Shown: piece after piece, positions 57,788 to 64,000 of the stretch | How the letters are laid out: every line of letters starts with the position of its first letter | How positions within the stretch are numbered: position 1 is the stretch's first letter | Assembly (NCBI RefSeq): GCF_002531825.1 | Contig: NZ_NWSX01000006.1 | Location: 124,001 to 188,000 of the forward strand | DNA: 64,000 nt | Direction of reading: 5' to 3' | DNA from: Rhizobium sp. J15 | GTDB taxonomy: Bacteria > Pseudomonadota > Alphaproteobacteria > Rhizobiales > Rhizobiaceae | Notes under the pieces: model-generated | Told to the model about the DNA's origin: nothing | Database searches by the model: none | What the model saw: only the letters and a program-made list of their open reading frames with translations | Position numbers and translations under genes: made by a program

Positions 57788-58423
57788 TTAGAACTTGACG
57801 CCGATACCGAGCTTGACGCTGTTCTCGTCGTAACCGCGCGAGAAGCTGCCGGAGTCGAGGTCGTAGTCCTTGCTCTGGTAATCGGTGTAGCGATATTCCA
57901 GGCGCGTCGTGATGTTGTTGGTCACGAAGGCTTCGACACCGGCGCCGACCGTGTAGCCGAAGTTCGTCTTGCTTTCAGACGAGGTGTCGTCGGAAACCTT
58001 GACGTCGCCGATGGCAAGACCAGCCGTACCGTAGAGCAGGAAGGGGTTCATGTCGTAGCCGACGCGGCCACGGACAGAGCCGTTCCAGCCATACTTGTTC
58101 TCAACACCGCCCGAGGAAACGTCGTCGCCGCTGTAGCCGAGATCGGATTCAACGCCGTAAACGATCTGGCCCTGCTGCCAGTTGTAGCCGGTGAAGACCT
58201 GGCCGCCGAAACCGTAGGTGTGGCGATCGGAACCGAAGTCACCCATGTTGTAGGTGCCGGCGCCGCCGAGGTAGAAGCCCTCCCAGTTGCCGGCCGGCTT
58301 GACCGGGGCGTCCTGGGCAACCGGTGCTTCCGGAACCTGATCGACGGCATCAGCCGCCTGAGCTGCCGAAATGCCCGCAATCGCAAAAGCGGAGGCCATG
58401 AGGCCAGCAATGAGTACACGCAT
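57788..58423 (-). CDS. Omp25/31-type outer-membrane beta-barrel protein
   Basis: 211 residues. Signal peptide MRVLIAGLMASAFAIAGISA with AQAA cleavage, a short Pro-rich linker, then an eight-stranded barrel: NWEGFYLGGAGTYNMGDFG, FGGQVFTGYNWQQG, WNGSVRGRVGYDMNPFLLYG, NFGYTVGAGVEAFV, TTRLEYRYTDY, ending with the terminal Phe in LGIGVKF that BamA recognises. This family is abundant in Rhizobiaceae and Brucella. AAAGGAG precedes the ATG. Confidence 0.93.
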   Translation of the reverse strand: MRVLIAGLMASAFAIAGISAAQAADAVDQVPEAPVAQDAPVKPAGNWEGFYLGGAGTYNMGDFGSDRHTYGFGGQVFTGYNWQQGQIVYGVESDLGYSGDDVSSGGVENKYGWNGSVRGRVGYDMNPFLLYGTAGLAIGDVKVSDDTSSESKTNFGYTVGAGVEAFVTNNITTRLEYRYTDYQSKDYDLDSGSFSRGYDENSVKLGIGVKF

Positions 58424-58788
58424 ACTTTTCTCCTTTCAGTCCCGCACCACTTGATCACTGTCTCTCAGCGAAGCATTGGCGGGAAATTTGCCAGATGTCC
58501 CTTCCGGATCGAGACTGAAATTGGAACTGAATTGCGGATTTGAAAGAGCCAAATTGTGATATCATTGTGGCTGCCGCATGGCCGAAATTCGATGTTGCTT
58601 GGAAGCAACATACACTTCATTAACCCTACTGAAGAGTTAAACTTAAATTACTTATTTTAAGAAATCGCATTCTTAAATAATACATAGAATATCCGGGCCG
58701 CGGACGCAACCGCCGCCGCCTATTTATATAATGTCCGCCGGCCCTTATATAGGTTGCACACAGACTCGCGGGACCAGAAGGCAGGATT
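58424..58788. other. Divergent A/T-rich promoter region between porin and SDR genes
   Basis: 365 bases without a credible gene. The stretch 58560-58690 is strikingly A/T-rich for this genome, with several TTTAAG/TTAAAT words. It should hold the strong porin promoter (leftward) and the SDR-uvrC promoter (rightward). No named operator recognised. Confidence 0.45.
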
Positions 58789-59556
58789 TTGAACCACAAA
58801 AGACTTCGCTCAGCCCTCATAACAGGGGCTGCCAAGAGAATAGGCCGGGCAATCGCCGAAGACCTTGCTGCAAATGGCTTTTCCGTTGCGATCCACGCCA
58901 ACGGCTCCGTCGGCGAGGCCGAGGAGCTGGCGGCGGAATTGCAGCGAAAGGGGCAAGGAGCGATCGCGCTGCAGGCCGACCTCACCGATATCGGCCAAAC
59001 CGGAGAGCTCATTGCAAAGGCCTCCGAAGCCATTGGACCGCTCGATCTGCTCGTCAACAATGCGTCGGTCTTCCAGCATGATTCCGCCCGCAGCTTCAAC
59101 GCCGCCACATGGGCCCTGCACTTCGACCTGCATGTGCGTGCGCCTTCGATCCTGGCGTCCGCCTTCGCGCAGCAGATGCCCGCCGAGGCAGTGGGGCTGA
59201 TCGTCAACATCATCGACCAGAGGGTCTGGGCGCTGAGGCCCAGCTTCTATTCCTATACGCTCTCCAAGTCCGCGCTGTGGACGGCGACGCAGACGCTCGC
59301 CCAGGCACTGGCGCCACGCATCCGCGTCAACGCCATCGGGCCTGGTCCATCGATGCCGAGCGAGCGGCAGGCGCTGGAGGACTTCCAAGCGCAGGTCTCA
59401 GCCCTTATCTTGCAGCGAGGGCCAGCACTGGAGGAATTCGGACAAACGATTCGCTTCCTTTACGACACGCCCTCGATCACCGGCCAGATGATTGCCCTCG
59501 ACGGCGGCCAGCACCTTGCCTGGCAGACGCCCGATGTGGCGGAGATTACGGAATGA
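58789..59556 (+). CDS. SDR oxidoreductase of the pteridine reductase (PTR1/FolM) type
   Basis: 255 residues. The NADPH motif is [12 protein letters not shown] (the TG-x3-R-x-G form of PTR1/FolM instead of TG-x3-G-x-G), NNAS follows in LLVNNASVF, and the catalytic Ser is replaced by Asp in NIIDQRVW as in PTR1, with YTLSK giving Tyr-x3-Lys. This points to reduction of pterins or folates. The start is a TTG at 58789 (AGAAGG upstream); no ATG exists before the cofactor motif. Overlaps uvrC by four bases. Confidence 0.85.
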   Translation: MNHKRLRSALITGAAKRIGRAIAEDLAANGFSVAIHANGSVGEAEELAAELQRKGQGAIALQADLTDIGQTGELIAKASEAIGPLDLLVNNASVFQHDSARSFNAATWALHFDLHVRAPSILASAFAQQMPAEAVGLIVNIIDQRVWALRPSFYSYTLSKSALWTATQTLAQALAPRIRVNAIGPGPSMPSERQALEDFQAQVSALILQRGPALEEFGQTIRFLYDTPSITGQMIALDGGQHLAWQTPDVAEITE

Positions 59557-61592
59557 ACGGACGAAAGCTGCCGGATGGCGGCGTTCTCTACGACGAAACG
59601 GATGAGAATGAAGACGATATCGAGGTGGAAGGCGATGCTTCCGCCTCGCCGCTCGCGGCAGCCGTCGACTGGAATGCAGGCAGCCTCAACGAGACCGGCC
59701 TCATCGGCGCGGATCTGATCGGCGAATTCGTCAAGCGCCTGCCGAACAGCCCGGGCGTCTACCGCATGTTCAATGCCGAGGGCGACGTGCTTTATGTCGG
59801 CAAGGCGCGCAGCCTGAAGAAGCGCGTCGGCAATTACGCCGTCGGCCGCGTGCATTCCAACCGCATCGCCCAGATGGTGCGCCAGACGGCGAACATGGAA
59901 TTCGTGACGACGCGCACGGAAACCGAAGCACTGCTGCTGGAAGCCAATCTGATCAAGCGCTTGCGGCCGCGTTTCAACGTGCTGCTGCGCGACGACAAGT
60001 CCTTTCCCTATATTCTCATCACCGGCGACCACCGCGCGCCCGCCATTTTCAAGCATCGCGGCGCAAGGGCGCGCAAGGGTGACTATTTCGGGCCCTTCGC
60101 TTCGGCCGGCGCGGTCGGGCGCACGATCAACTCGCTGCAGCGCGCCTTCCTGATCCGCACCTGCACCGACAGCGTCTTCGAGACGCGTGCCCGGCCCTGC
60201 CTGCTTTACCAGATCAAGCGCTGTTCCGGACCGTGCACGCACGAGGTCAGCGACGAGGGTTACGCCGAACTGGTGCAGGAGGCGAAGGACTTTCTCTCCG
60301 GTAAGAGCCAGAAGGTGAAGTCGCATATGGCCGAGGCCATGAACCAGGCGGCCGAGGACCTCGATTTCGAGCGGGCGGCGATCTATCGCGACCGCCTGGC
60401 CGCACTTTCGCACGTGCAGAGCCATCAGGGCATCAATCCCGCCGGCGTCGAGGAGGCCGATGTTTTCGCCATTCATCACGAAGGCGGCGTCTCCTGCATC
60501 CAGGTGTTCTTCTTCCGCACCGGCCAGAACTGGGGCAACCGCGCCTATTTCCCGAAGGCCGACCCGCAGCTTTCCAGCGCCGAGGTGCTGAATGCCTTCC
60601 TCGCGCAATTCTATGACGACAAGCCGGTGCCGAAACAGATCATGCTGTCGGAAACGGTCGAGGAGCTGGAACTGCTCGCGGCGGCGCTCAGCGAGAAGGC
60701 CGGACACAAGGTCTCCATCCTGGTGCCGCAGCGCGGCGAGAAGCGCGATCTGGTCGAGCACGTCATCGGCAATGCGCGCGAAGCGCATGGGCGAAAGCTT
60801 GCCGAAACGGCTTCGCAATCGCGGCTGCTGGAAGGCTTCAGGGAGACCTTCGGGCTTGCCTATGCGCCGCAGCGCATCGAGATCTACGACAACTCGCACA
60901 TCATGGGCACCAATGCCGTCGGCGGCATGGTGGTGGCGGGGCCGGAAGGCTTCGTGAAGAACCAGTACCGCAAGTTCAACATCAAATCGACCGACATCAC
61001 CCCCGGCGACGACTTCGGCATGATGCGCGAGGTGATGACGCGGCGCTTCTCGCGGCTGATCAAGGAGGAAGGCATTCCCGACCGGACGGCACAGGCAACC
61101 GCCGCCGATGCCGCGGACATGCCCTTCCCCGCCTGGCCCGACGTGATCCTGATCGATGGCGGCCAGGGGCAGATGACCGCCGTGCGCGCCATCCTGGCAG
61201 AGCTCGGGATCACCGACAGCGTGACGGCGATCGGCGTCGCCAAGGGCGTCGACCGCGAAGCCGGACGCGAACGCTTCTTCCCGCCCGGGCGCGAAAGCTT
61301 CACGCTGCCGCCGCGCGATCCGGTGCTCTACTTCATTCAGCGCATGCGCGACGAGGCCCACCGTTTTGCGATCGGCTCGCACCGGGCGCGGCGGAAGAAG
61401 GAAATGGTCAAGAACCCGCTCGACGAGATCGGCGGCATCGGTCCGTCGCGCAAGCGCGCGCTGCTTCAGCATTTCGGTACAGCAAAGGCGGTTTCGCGCG
61501 CTGCTCTTTCCGACCTAATGACTGTGGAGGGCATATCGGAGGCCGTCGCCAGGCAGGTCTATAACCATTTCCACGACGACGCCGCGAAATAA
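59553..61592 (+). CDS. uvrC: Excinuclease ABC subunit C
   Basis: Makes both cuts around DNA lesions with UvrAB. 679 residues. An acidic N-terminal extension of about 50 residues precedes the GIY-YIG nuclease ([23 protein letters not shown]). The UVR domain is at [18 protein letters not shown], the RNase H-like nuclease around [19 protein letters not shown] and LIDGGQGQM, and helix-hairpin-helix repeats at the end ([14 protein letters not shown]). ATG at 59553 overlaps the SDR stop; a longer frame upstream is antisense-free but overlaps the SDR gene and is rejected. Confidence 0.96.
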   Translation: MNGRKLPDGGVLYDETDENEDDIEVEGDASASPLAAAVDWNAGSLNETGLIGADLIGEFVKRLPNSPGVYRMFNAEGDVLYVGKARSLKKRVGNYAVGRVHSNRIAQMVRQTANMEFVTTRTETEALLLEANLIKRLRPRFNVLLRDDKSFPYILITGDHRAPAIFKHRGARARKGDYFGPFASAGAVGRTINSLQRAFLIRTCTDSVFETRARPCLLYQIKRCSGPCTHEVSDEGYAELVQEAKDFLSGKSQKVKSHMAEAMNQAAEDLDFERAAIYRDRLAALSHVQSHQGINPAGVEEADVFAIHHEGGVSCIQVFFFRTGQNWGNRAYFPKADPQLSSAEVLNAFLAQFYDDKPVPKQIMLSETVEELELLAAALSEKAGHKVSILVPQRGEKRDLVEHVIGNAREAHGRKLAETASQSRLLEGFRETFGLAYAPQRIEIYDNSHIMGTNAVGGMVVAGPEGFVKNQYRKFNIKSTDITPGDDFGMMREVMTRRFSRLIKEEGIPDRTAQATAADAADMPFPAWPDVILIDGGQGQMTAVRAILAELGITDSVTAIGVAKGVDREAGRERFFPPGRESFTLPPRDPVLYFIQRMRDEAHRFAIGSHRARRKKEMVKNPLDEIGGIGPSRKRALLQHFGTAKAVSRAALSDLMTVEGISEAVARQVYNHFHDDAAK

Positions 61593-61684
61593 CCGGCCTC
61601 CGTCGCAAATTCCACGCAAAGGCGGCGAAAAGACAGAAAGAATGTTGACGGTCCGCGGTCAAAGCCGTCATCTACCGCATCGGC

Positions 61685-61707
61685 CCGAAAATCGGAATCG
61701 ATTTTCG
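61685..61707. repeat. Palindromic intergenic repeat, copy 2
   Basis: CCGAAAATCG (61685-61694) and CGATTTTCG (61699-61707) about a GAAT centre, between uvrC and pgsA; inverted relative to the copy at 57006. Confidence 0.7.
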
Positions 61708-61755
61708 TAAAGACGCGCGGCGCTGTCGCGGCGCATCAATTCAGAGAACGATCCC

Positions 61756-62346
61756 ATGGCATCGCGTGCGTACAGCATTCCCAATCTTTTGACCTACGGC
61801 CGTATCCTCGCCGTGCCGGTGATTGTCCTCTGCTTCTTCATCGAAGGCAGATTGTCGATCAGCAATACGGCGCGCTGGGTGGCGCTCTGGATCTTCGTCA
61901 TCGCCTCGATCACCGATTTCCTCGACGGCTATCTCGCCCGCATCTGGAACCAGACGTCGAATATCGGCCGCATGCTCGATCCGATCGCCGACAAGCTGCT
62001 GGTCGCCTCGATCCTTCTCTTGGTCGCGGCCGACCAGACCATCGCCGGCTGGTCGATCTGGGCGGCGATCACCATTCTCTGCCGCGAGATCCTGGTTTCC
62101 GGCCTGCGCGAATATCTGGCGGCGCTGAAGGTCAGCGTGCCGGTGACACGGATCGCCAAGTGGAAGACGACGCTGCAGCTCGTCGCCATCGCCTTCCTGC
62201 TCGCCGGACCGGCCGGCGACGAGATTTTCCCCTATACGACGCAGACGGGCATCGCGCTCTTATGGATCGCAGCGCTGCTGACCATCTACACCGGCTACGA
62301 TTATTTCCGCGCCGGGCTGAAACATATCGTGGATGACGAGGAATGA
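61756..62346 (+). CDS. pgsA: CDP-diacylglycerol-glycerol-3-phosphate 3-phosphatidyltransferase
   Basis: Makes phosphatidylglycerol phosphate in the inner membrane. 196 residues, four to six helices. The CDP-alcohol motif D-G-x2-A-R-x8-G-x3-D-x3-D is complete in DGYLARIWNQTSNIGRMLDP followed by IAD. IPNLLTYGRILAVPVI is the typical start. Its stop overlaps the moaD start (ATGA). Confidence 0.95.
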   Translation: MASRAYSIPNLLTYGRILAVPVIVLCFFIEGRLSISNTARWVALWIFVIASITDFLDGYLARIWNQTSNIGRMLDPIADKLLVASILLLVAADQTIAGWSIWAAITILCREILVSGLREYLAALKVSVPVTRIAKWKTTLQLVAIAFLLAGPAGDEIFPYTTQTGIALLWIAALLTIYTGYDYFRAGLKHIVDDEE

Positions 62347-62597
62347 CGCGGCTTGTCTATTTCGCCTGGGTGCGCGAACGCATCGGCAAGGGCGAGGAGG
62401 AGATCGACCTCCCCTCCTCGGTCGTCACCGTCGCCGATCTTCTGAATCATTTGAAGACGCTGGGCGAAGAATATGAGGCCGCACTTCAATATCCCGACGT
62501 GATCCGCGTGGCGCTCGACATGGAGCATGTCGAACATGACGAGCCGATCTCCGGCGCGAAGGAGATCGGGATTTTTCCGCCGATGACGGGGGGATGA
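62343..62597 (+). CDS. moaD: Molybdopterin synthase small subunit MoaD
   Basis: 84 residues, ubiquitin-like sulphur carrier. Starts TRLVYFAWVRERIGKGEEEI and ends in the FPPMTGG tail whose terminal Gly-Gly is thiocarboxylated. Coupled to pgsA by a four-base overlap. Its usual partner moaE lies downstream but is separated by a 139-bp palindromic element. Confidence 0.94.
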   Translation: MTRLVYFAWVRERIGKGEEEIDLPSSVVTVADLLNHLKTLGEEYEAALQYPDVIRVALDMEHVEHDEPISGAKEIGIFPPMTGG

Positions 62598-62661
62598 AAC
62601 CCGGTTCGTCTGGGTTTTAGAAAGCTTACAATGGGTAGGACTGCGCACTTCCCTCTCTGCT

Positions 62662-62800
62662 CCCTCATTCCTGTGCTTGTCACAGGAATCCAGTGCGCCC
62701 AAGTCCTCGGGCGCGGGAGAAGCACTTGCCAAAAGGAAAGAGTCGTTCACCGCGCCGACGCGCGGTGGCTGGATTCCTGTGACAAGCACAGGAATGAGGG
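62662..62800. repeat. 139-bp palindromic element with perfect 32-bp inverted arms
   Basis: Arms at 62662-62693 and 62769-62800 are exact reverse complements over 32 bp; each arm has its own smaller palindrome ATTCCTGTG / CACAGGAAT around CTTGT. The 75-bp centre includes GCGCCC / GGGCGC and CCGCG / CGCGG pairs. No open frame. It resembles rhizobial intergenic mosaic repeats or a small non-autonomous element. Confidence 0.85.
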
Positions 62801-62845
62801 AGGTTGCGGCTTCGGCAGCGCATCAAAGCAGCGGAGGATTTCGCT

Positions 62846-63307
62846 GTGACCATCCCCCCCACCATCCGCGTCCAGCGCGAAGACTTCGATCTGCAGGCCG
62901 AGGTCGACCTGCTCTCCAAGGGCAAGCCCGGCATCGGCGCGGTCGTCACTTTCTCCGGTCTCTGCCGCGATGACGGCGGTGTGCTGGCGGCGCTGGAGCT
63001 CGAGCATTATCCCGGCATGGCCGAAGCCGAGATGGCTCGCATCGGCAAACTTGCCGTCGAGCGTTTCGGGCTGCTCGGCCTGACTGCGATCCATCGCTAC
63101 GGCAAAATCGCCGTGGGTGAGAATATCGTGCTCGTCGTCGCGGCCGCGCCGCACCGGCAGGCGGCATTCGACGGCGCCAATTTCGTCATGGATTTCCTGA
63201 AAACCGCCGCCCCCTTCTGGAAGAAGGAGCACGGCAAGGACGGCGCCGCCGGCGACTGGGTCGCGGCGAAGGACGCCGACGATGCGGCGCGCGACAAGTG
63301 GAAGTGA
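62846..63307 (+). CDS. moaE: Molybdopterin synthase large subunit MoaE
   Basis: 153 residues; transfers sulphur from MoaD to precursor Z. Visible: GAVVTFSGLCRDDGG, LELEHYPGMAEAEM, LTAIHRYGKIAVGENIVLVV and the catalytic Lys region FLKTAAPFWKKE. The GTG at 62846 is chosen (GGAGG nine bases upstream), giving the normal N-terminus VTIPPTIRVQREDFD. Ends 10 bp before the convergent permease gene. Confidence 0.94.
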   Translation: MTIPPTIRVQREDFDLQAEVDLLSKGKPGIGAVVTFSGLCRDDGGVLAALELEHYPGMAEAEMARIGKLAVERFGLLGLTAIHRYGKIAVGENIVLVVAAAPHRQAAFDGANFVMDFLKTAAPFWKKEHGKDGAAGDWVAAKDADDAARDKWK

Positions 63308-63317
63308 CCGGCTTTTT

Positions 63318-64000
63318 CTAAAGAATCACGCGCTCCCTGCGGCTCATGACCAGGAGCAGGACGAGCAGCGAGAAGATGACGAGATCGCGCCAGACGAAGG
63401 GGCCGTAGGCGCCCCACATGGTTTCGACGACGGCGAGCGCGGCGGCGCCACCCGCCGAACGCAGTGGATCGGAATAGCCGCCGACGGCTGATATCAGCAG
63501 CACCTTCAGCCCGAACATCAGCCCGGCGCCGAAATCCATCGAGCCGTAATAGAAGGTCGCGAGGATGCCGCAGATCGTGGCGACAAGGCTCGCCGCCGCA
63601 TACGCAACGAGAAAGACGCGATCGGCGCTGGTGCCGCAAAGCTCGGCCGCCAGCGGATCGTCGGTGACGGCGCGCCAGACGCGGCCCCAGGCCGTGCGCT
63701 TTAGAATGAGAGCACCGATCGCCACGATGGCCGACATCAGCACCGTATCGATCAGTTGAATATAGGTGAGCGTCACCTTGAACGGCCCGTCGCTCCAGAA
63801 GATGACGACATCGTTCAGGAACGGCGGCAGCCAGATGGCCCGAGTGTCGGAGGCAAGCCGGGCGGTTTCCATCAGCACGATCATCATGCCGAGGGCGGCG
63901 ACGATGACCGTGTTCGGCGACTTCCTAACCAGCGGCAGCATGATCGAGCGGCCAATCCATAGGCCTGTCCCGAGCGAATAAAGGATGGAGGCGCAGGCGC
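63318..64000 (-). CDS. Branched-chain amino acid / amide ABC transporter permease, LivH type (runs off the right edge)
   Basis: About 227 codons of the C-terminal part; the frame continues upstream past an internal ATG at 63941 (reading ACASILYSLGTGLWIGRSIM) to the edge, so the true start is outside. At least five membrane helices; the LivH-type cytoplasmic EAA-like loop is RTAWGRVWRAVTDDPLAAEL followed by CG. The downstream neighbours of the cassette are not in the window; the substrate (amino acids, urea or amides) cannot be told. Confidence 0.85.
   Translation of the reverse strand, partial: ACASILYSLGTGLWIGRSIMLPLVRKSPNTVIVAALGMMIVLMETARLASDTRAIWLPPFLNDVVIFWSDGPFKVTLTYIQLIDTVLMSAIVAIGALILKRTAWGRVWRAVTDDPLAAELCGTSADRVFLVAYAAASLVATICGILATFYYGSMDFGAGLMFGLKVLLISAVGGYSDPLRSAGGAAALAVVETMWGAYGPFVWRDLVIFSLLVLLLVMSRRERVIL

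Noticed and set aside
59460..61472. A 670-codon open frame antisense to uvrC
   Set aside because: Shadow frame; uvrC is complete with all domains.
1..64000. CRISPR arrays, tRNA, rRNA and intact insertion sequences
   Set aside because: No regularly spaced direct repeats, no cloverleaf or rRNA signature, and no transposase gene could be recognised by eye; tRNAs could still be missed without a covariance search.

Overview
The window is a gene-dense, GC-rich chromosomal segment of an alphaproteobacterium of the Rhizobiaceae, most likely Rhizobium sensu stricto (R. etli / R. leguminosarum group). The basis is the gene content and order: bcsN-bcsA-bcsB cellulose genes, plsX-fabH-ihfA-merR, a CBP3-type cytochrome bc1 chaperone, glyA-nrdR-ribD-ribE, an LdtR/LdtP pair, aspS-rnd, ppx-ppk-hda-perM-purMN, and an Omp25/31-type porin. 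Species is inference; no rRNA or tRNA gene was seen.

Layout. 1-3724: cellulose synthesis, leftward. 4090-6604: a small DUF1236 protein, a hybrid histidine kinase and a divergent single-domain response regulator. 6605-6706: an intergenic mosaic repeat. 6719-11092: leftward housekeeping block (MerR, IHF alpha, FabH, PlsX, DUF177, bc1 chaperone). 11336-14104: BamE and a membrane pyrophosphatase around a shared terminator. 14304-20624: glyA-nrdR-ribD-ribE ... ribH-nusB, with three rightward genes (small exported protein, cupin, acetyltransferase) between ribE and ribH. 20841-25865: an L,D-transpeptidase and its presumed MarR regulator LdtR, split by a low-GC accessory patch holding a DUF4238 protein and a TIR/deoxyribosyltransferase-like protein. 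25995-31075: DUF6163, HemB, RDD, leucyl-transferase, DMT exporter, an AbrB-Doc toxin-antitoxin pair and an SRPBCC protein. 31288-36930: ParC, an exported protein of unknown function, and a TetR / serine-hydrolase divergent pair. 36998-42843: AspRS, multicopper oxidase, RNase D, adenylate cyclase. 42949-53186: phytase-like esterase, PPX, PPK, HdaA, PerM, PurM, PurN, PhnM. 53323-58423: NudK, molybdopterin oxidoreductase, RlmJ, GST, porin. 58789-64000: pteridine-reductase-like SDR, UvrC, PgsA, MoaD, MoaE, and a truncated LivH-type permease.

Common themes. Phosphate: sequences resembling the rhizobial Pho box (two CTGTCAT-like 7-mers spaced 11 bp) lie at similar distances from weak -10 hexamers before ppk, phnM and the phytase-like gene, pointing to a scattered phosphate-starvation regulon. 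Pterin/molybdenum: a PTR1/FolM-like SDR, moaD, moaE and a molybdopterin oxidoreductase lie within 10 kb. Intergenic palindromes typical of rhizobial genomes occur at four places, one of them a 139-bp element with perfect 32-bp inverted arms between moaD and moaE.

The best candidate for an undescribed system is the low-GC patch at about 22.2-25.3 kb: two unrelated, uncharacterised proteins, one with a TIR-like nucleotide-processing fold often seen in phage-defence loci, placed between two core genes that are functionally linked. All functions given are from reading motifs by eye; no database search was run.
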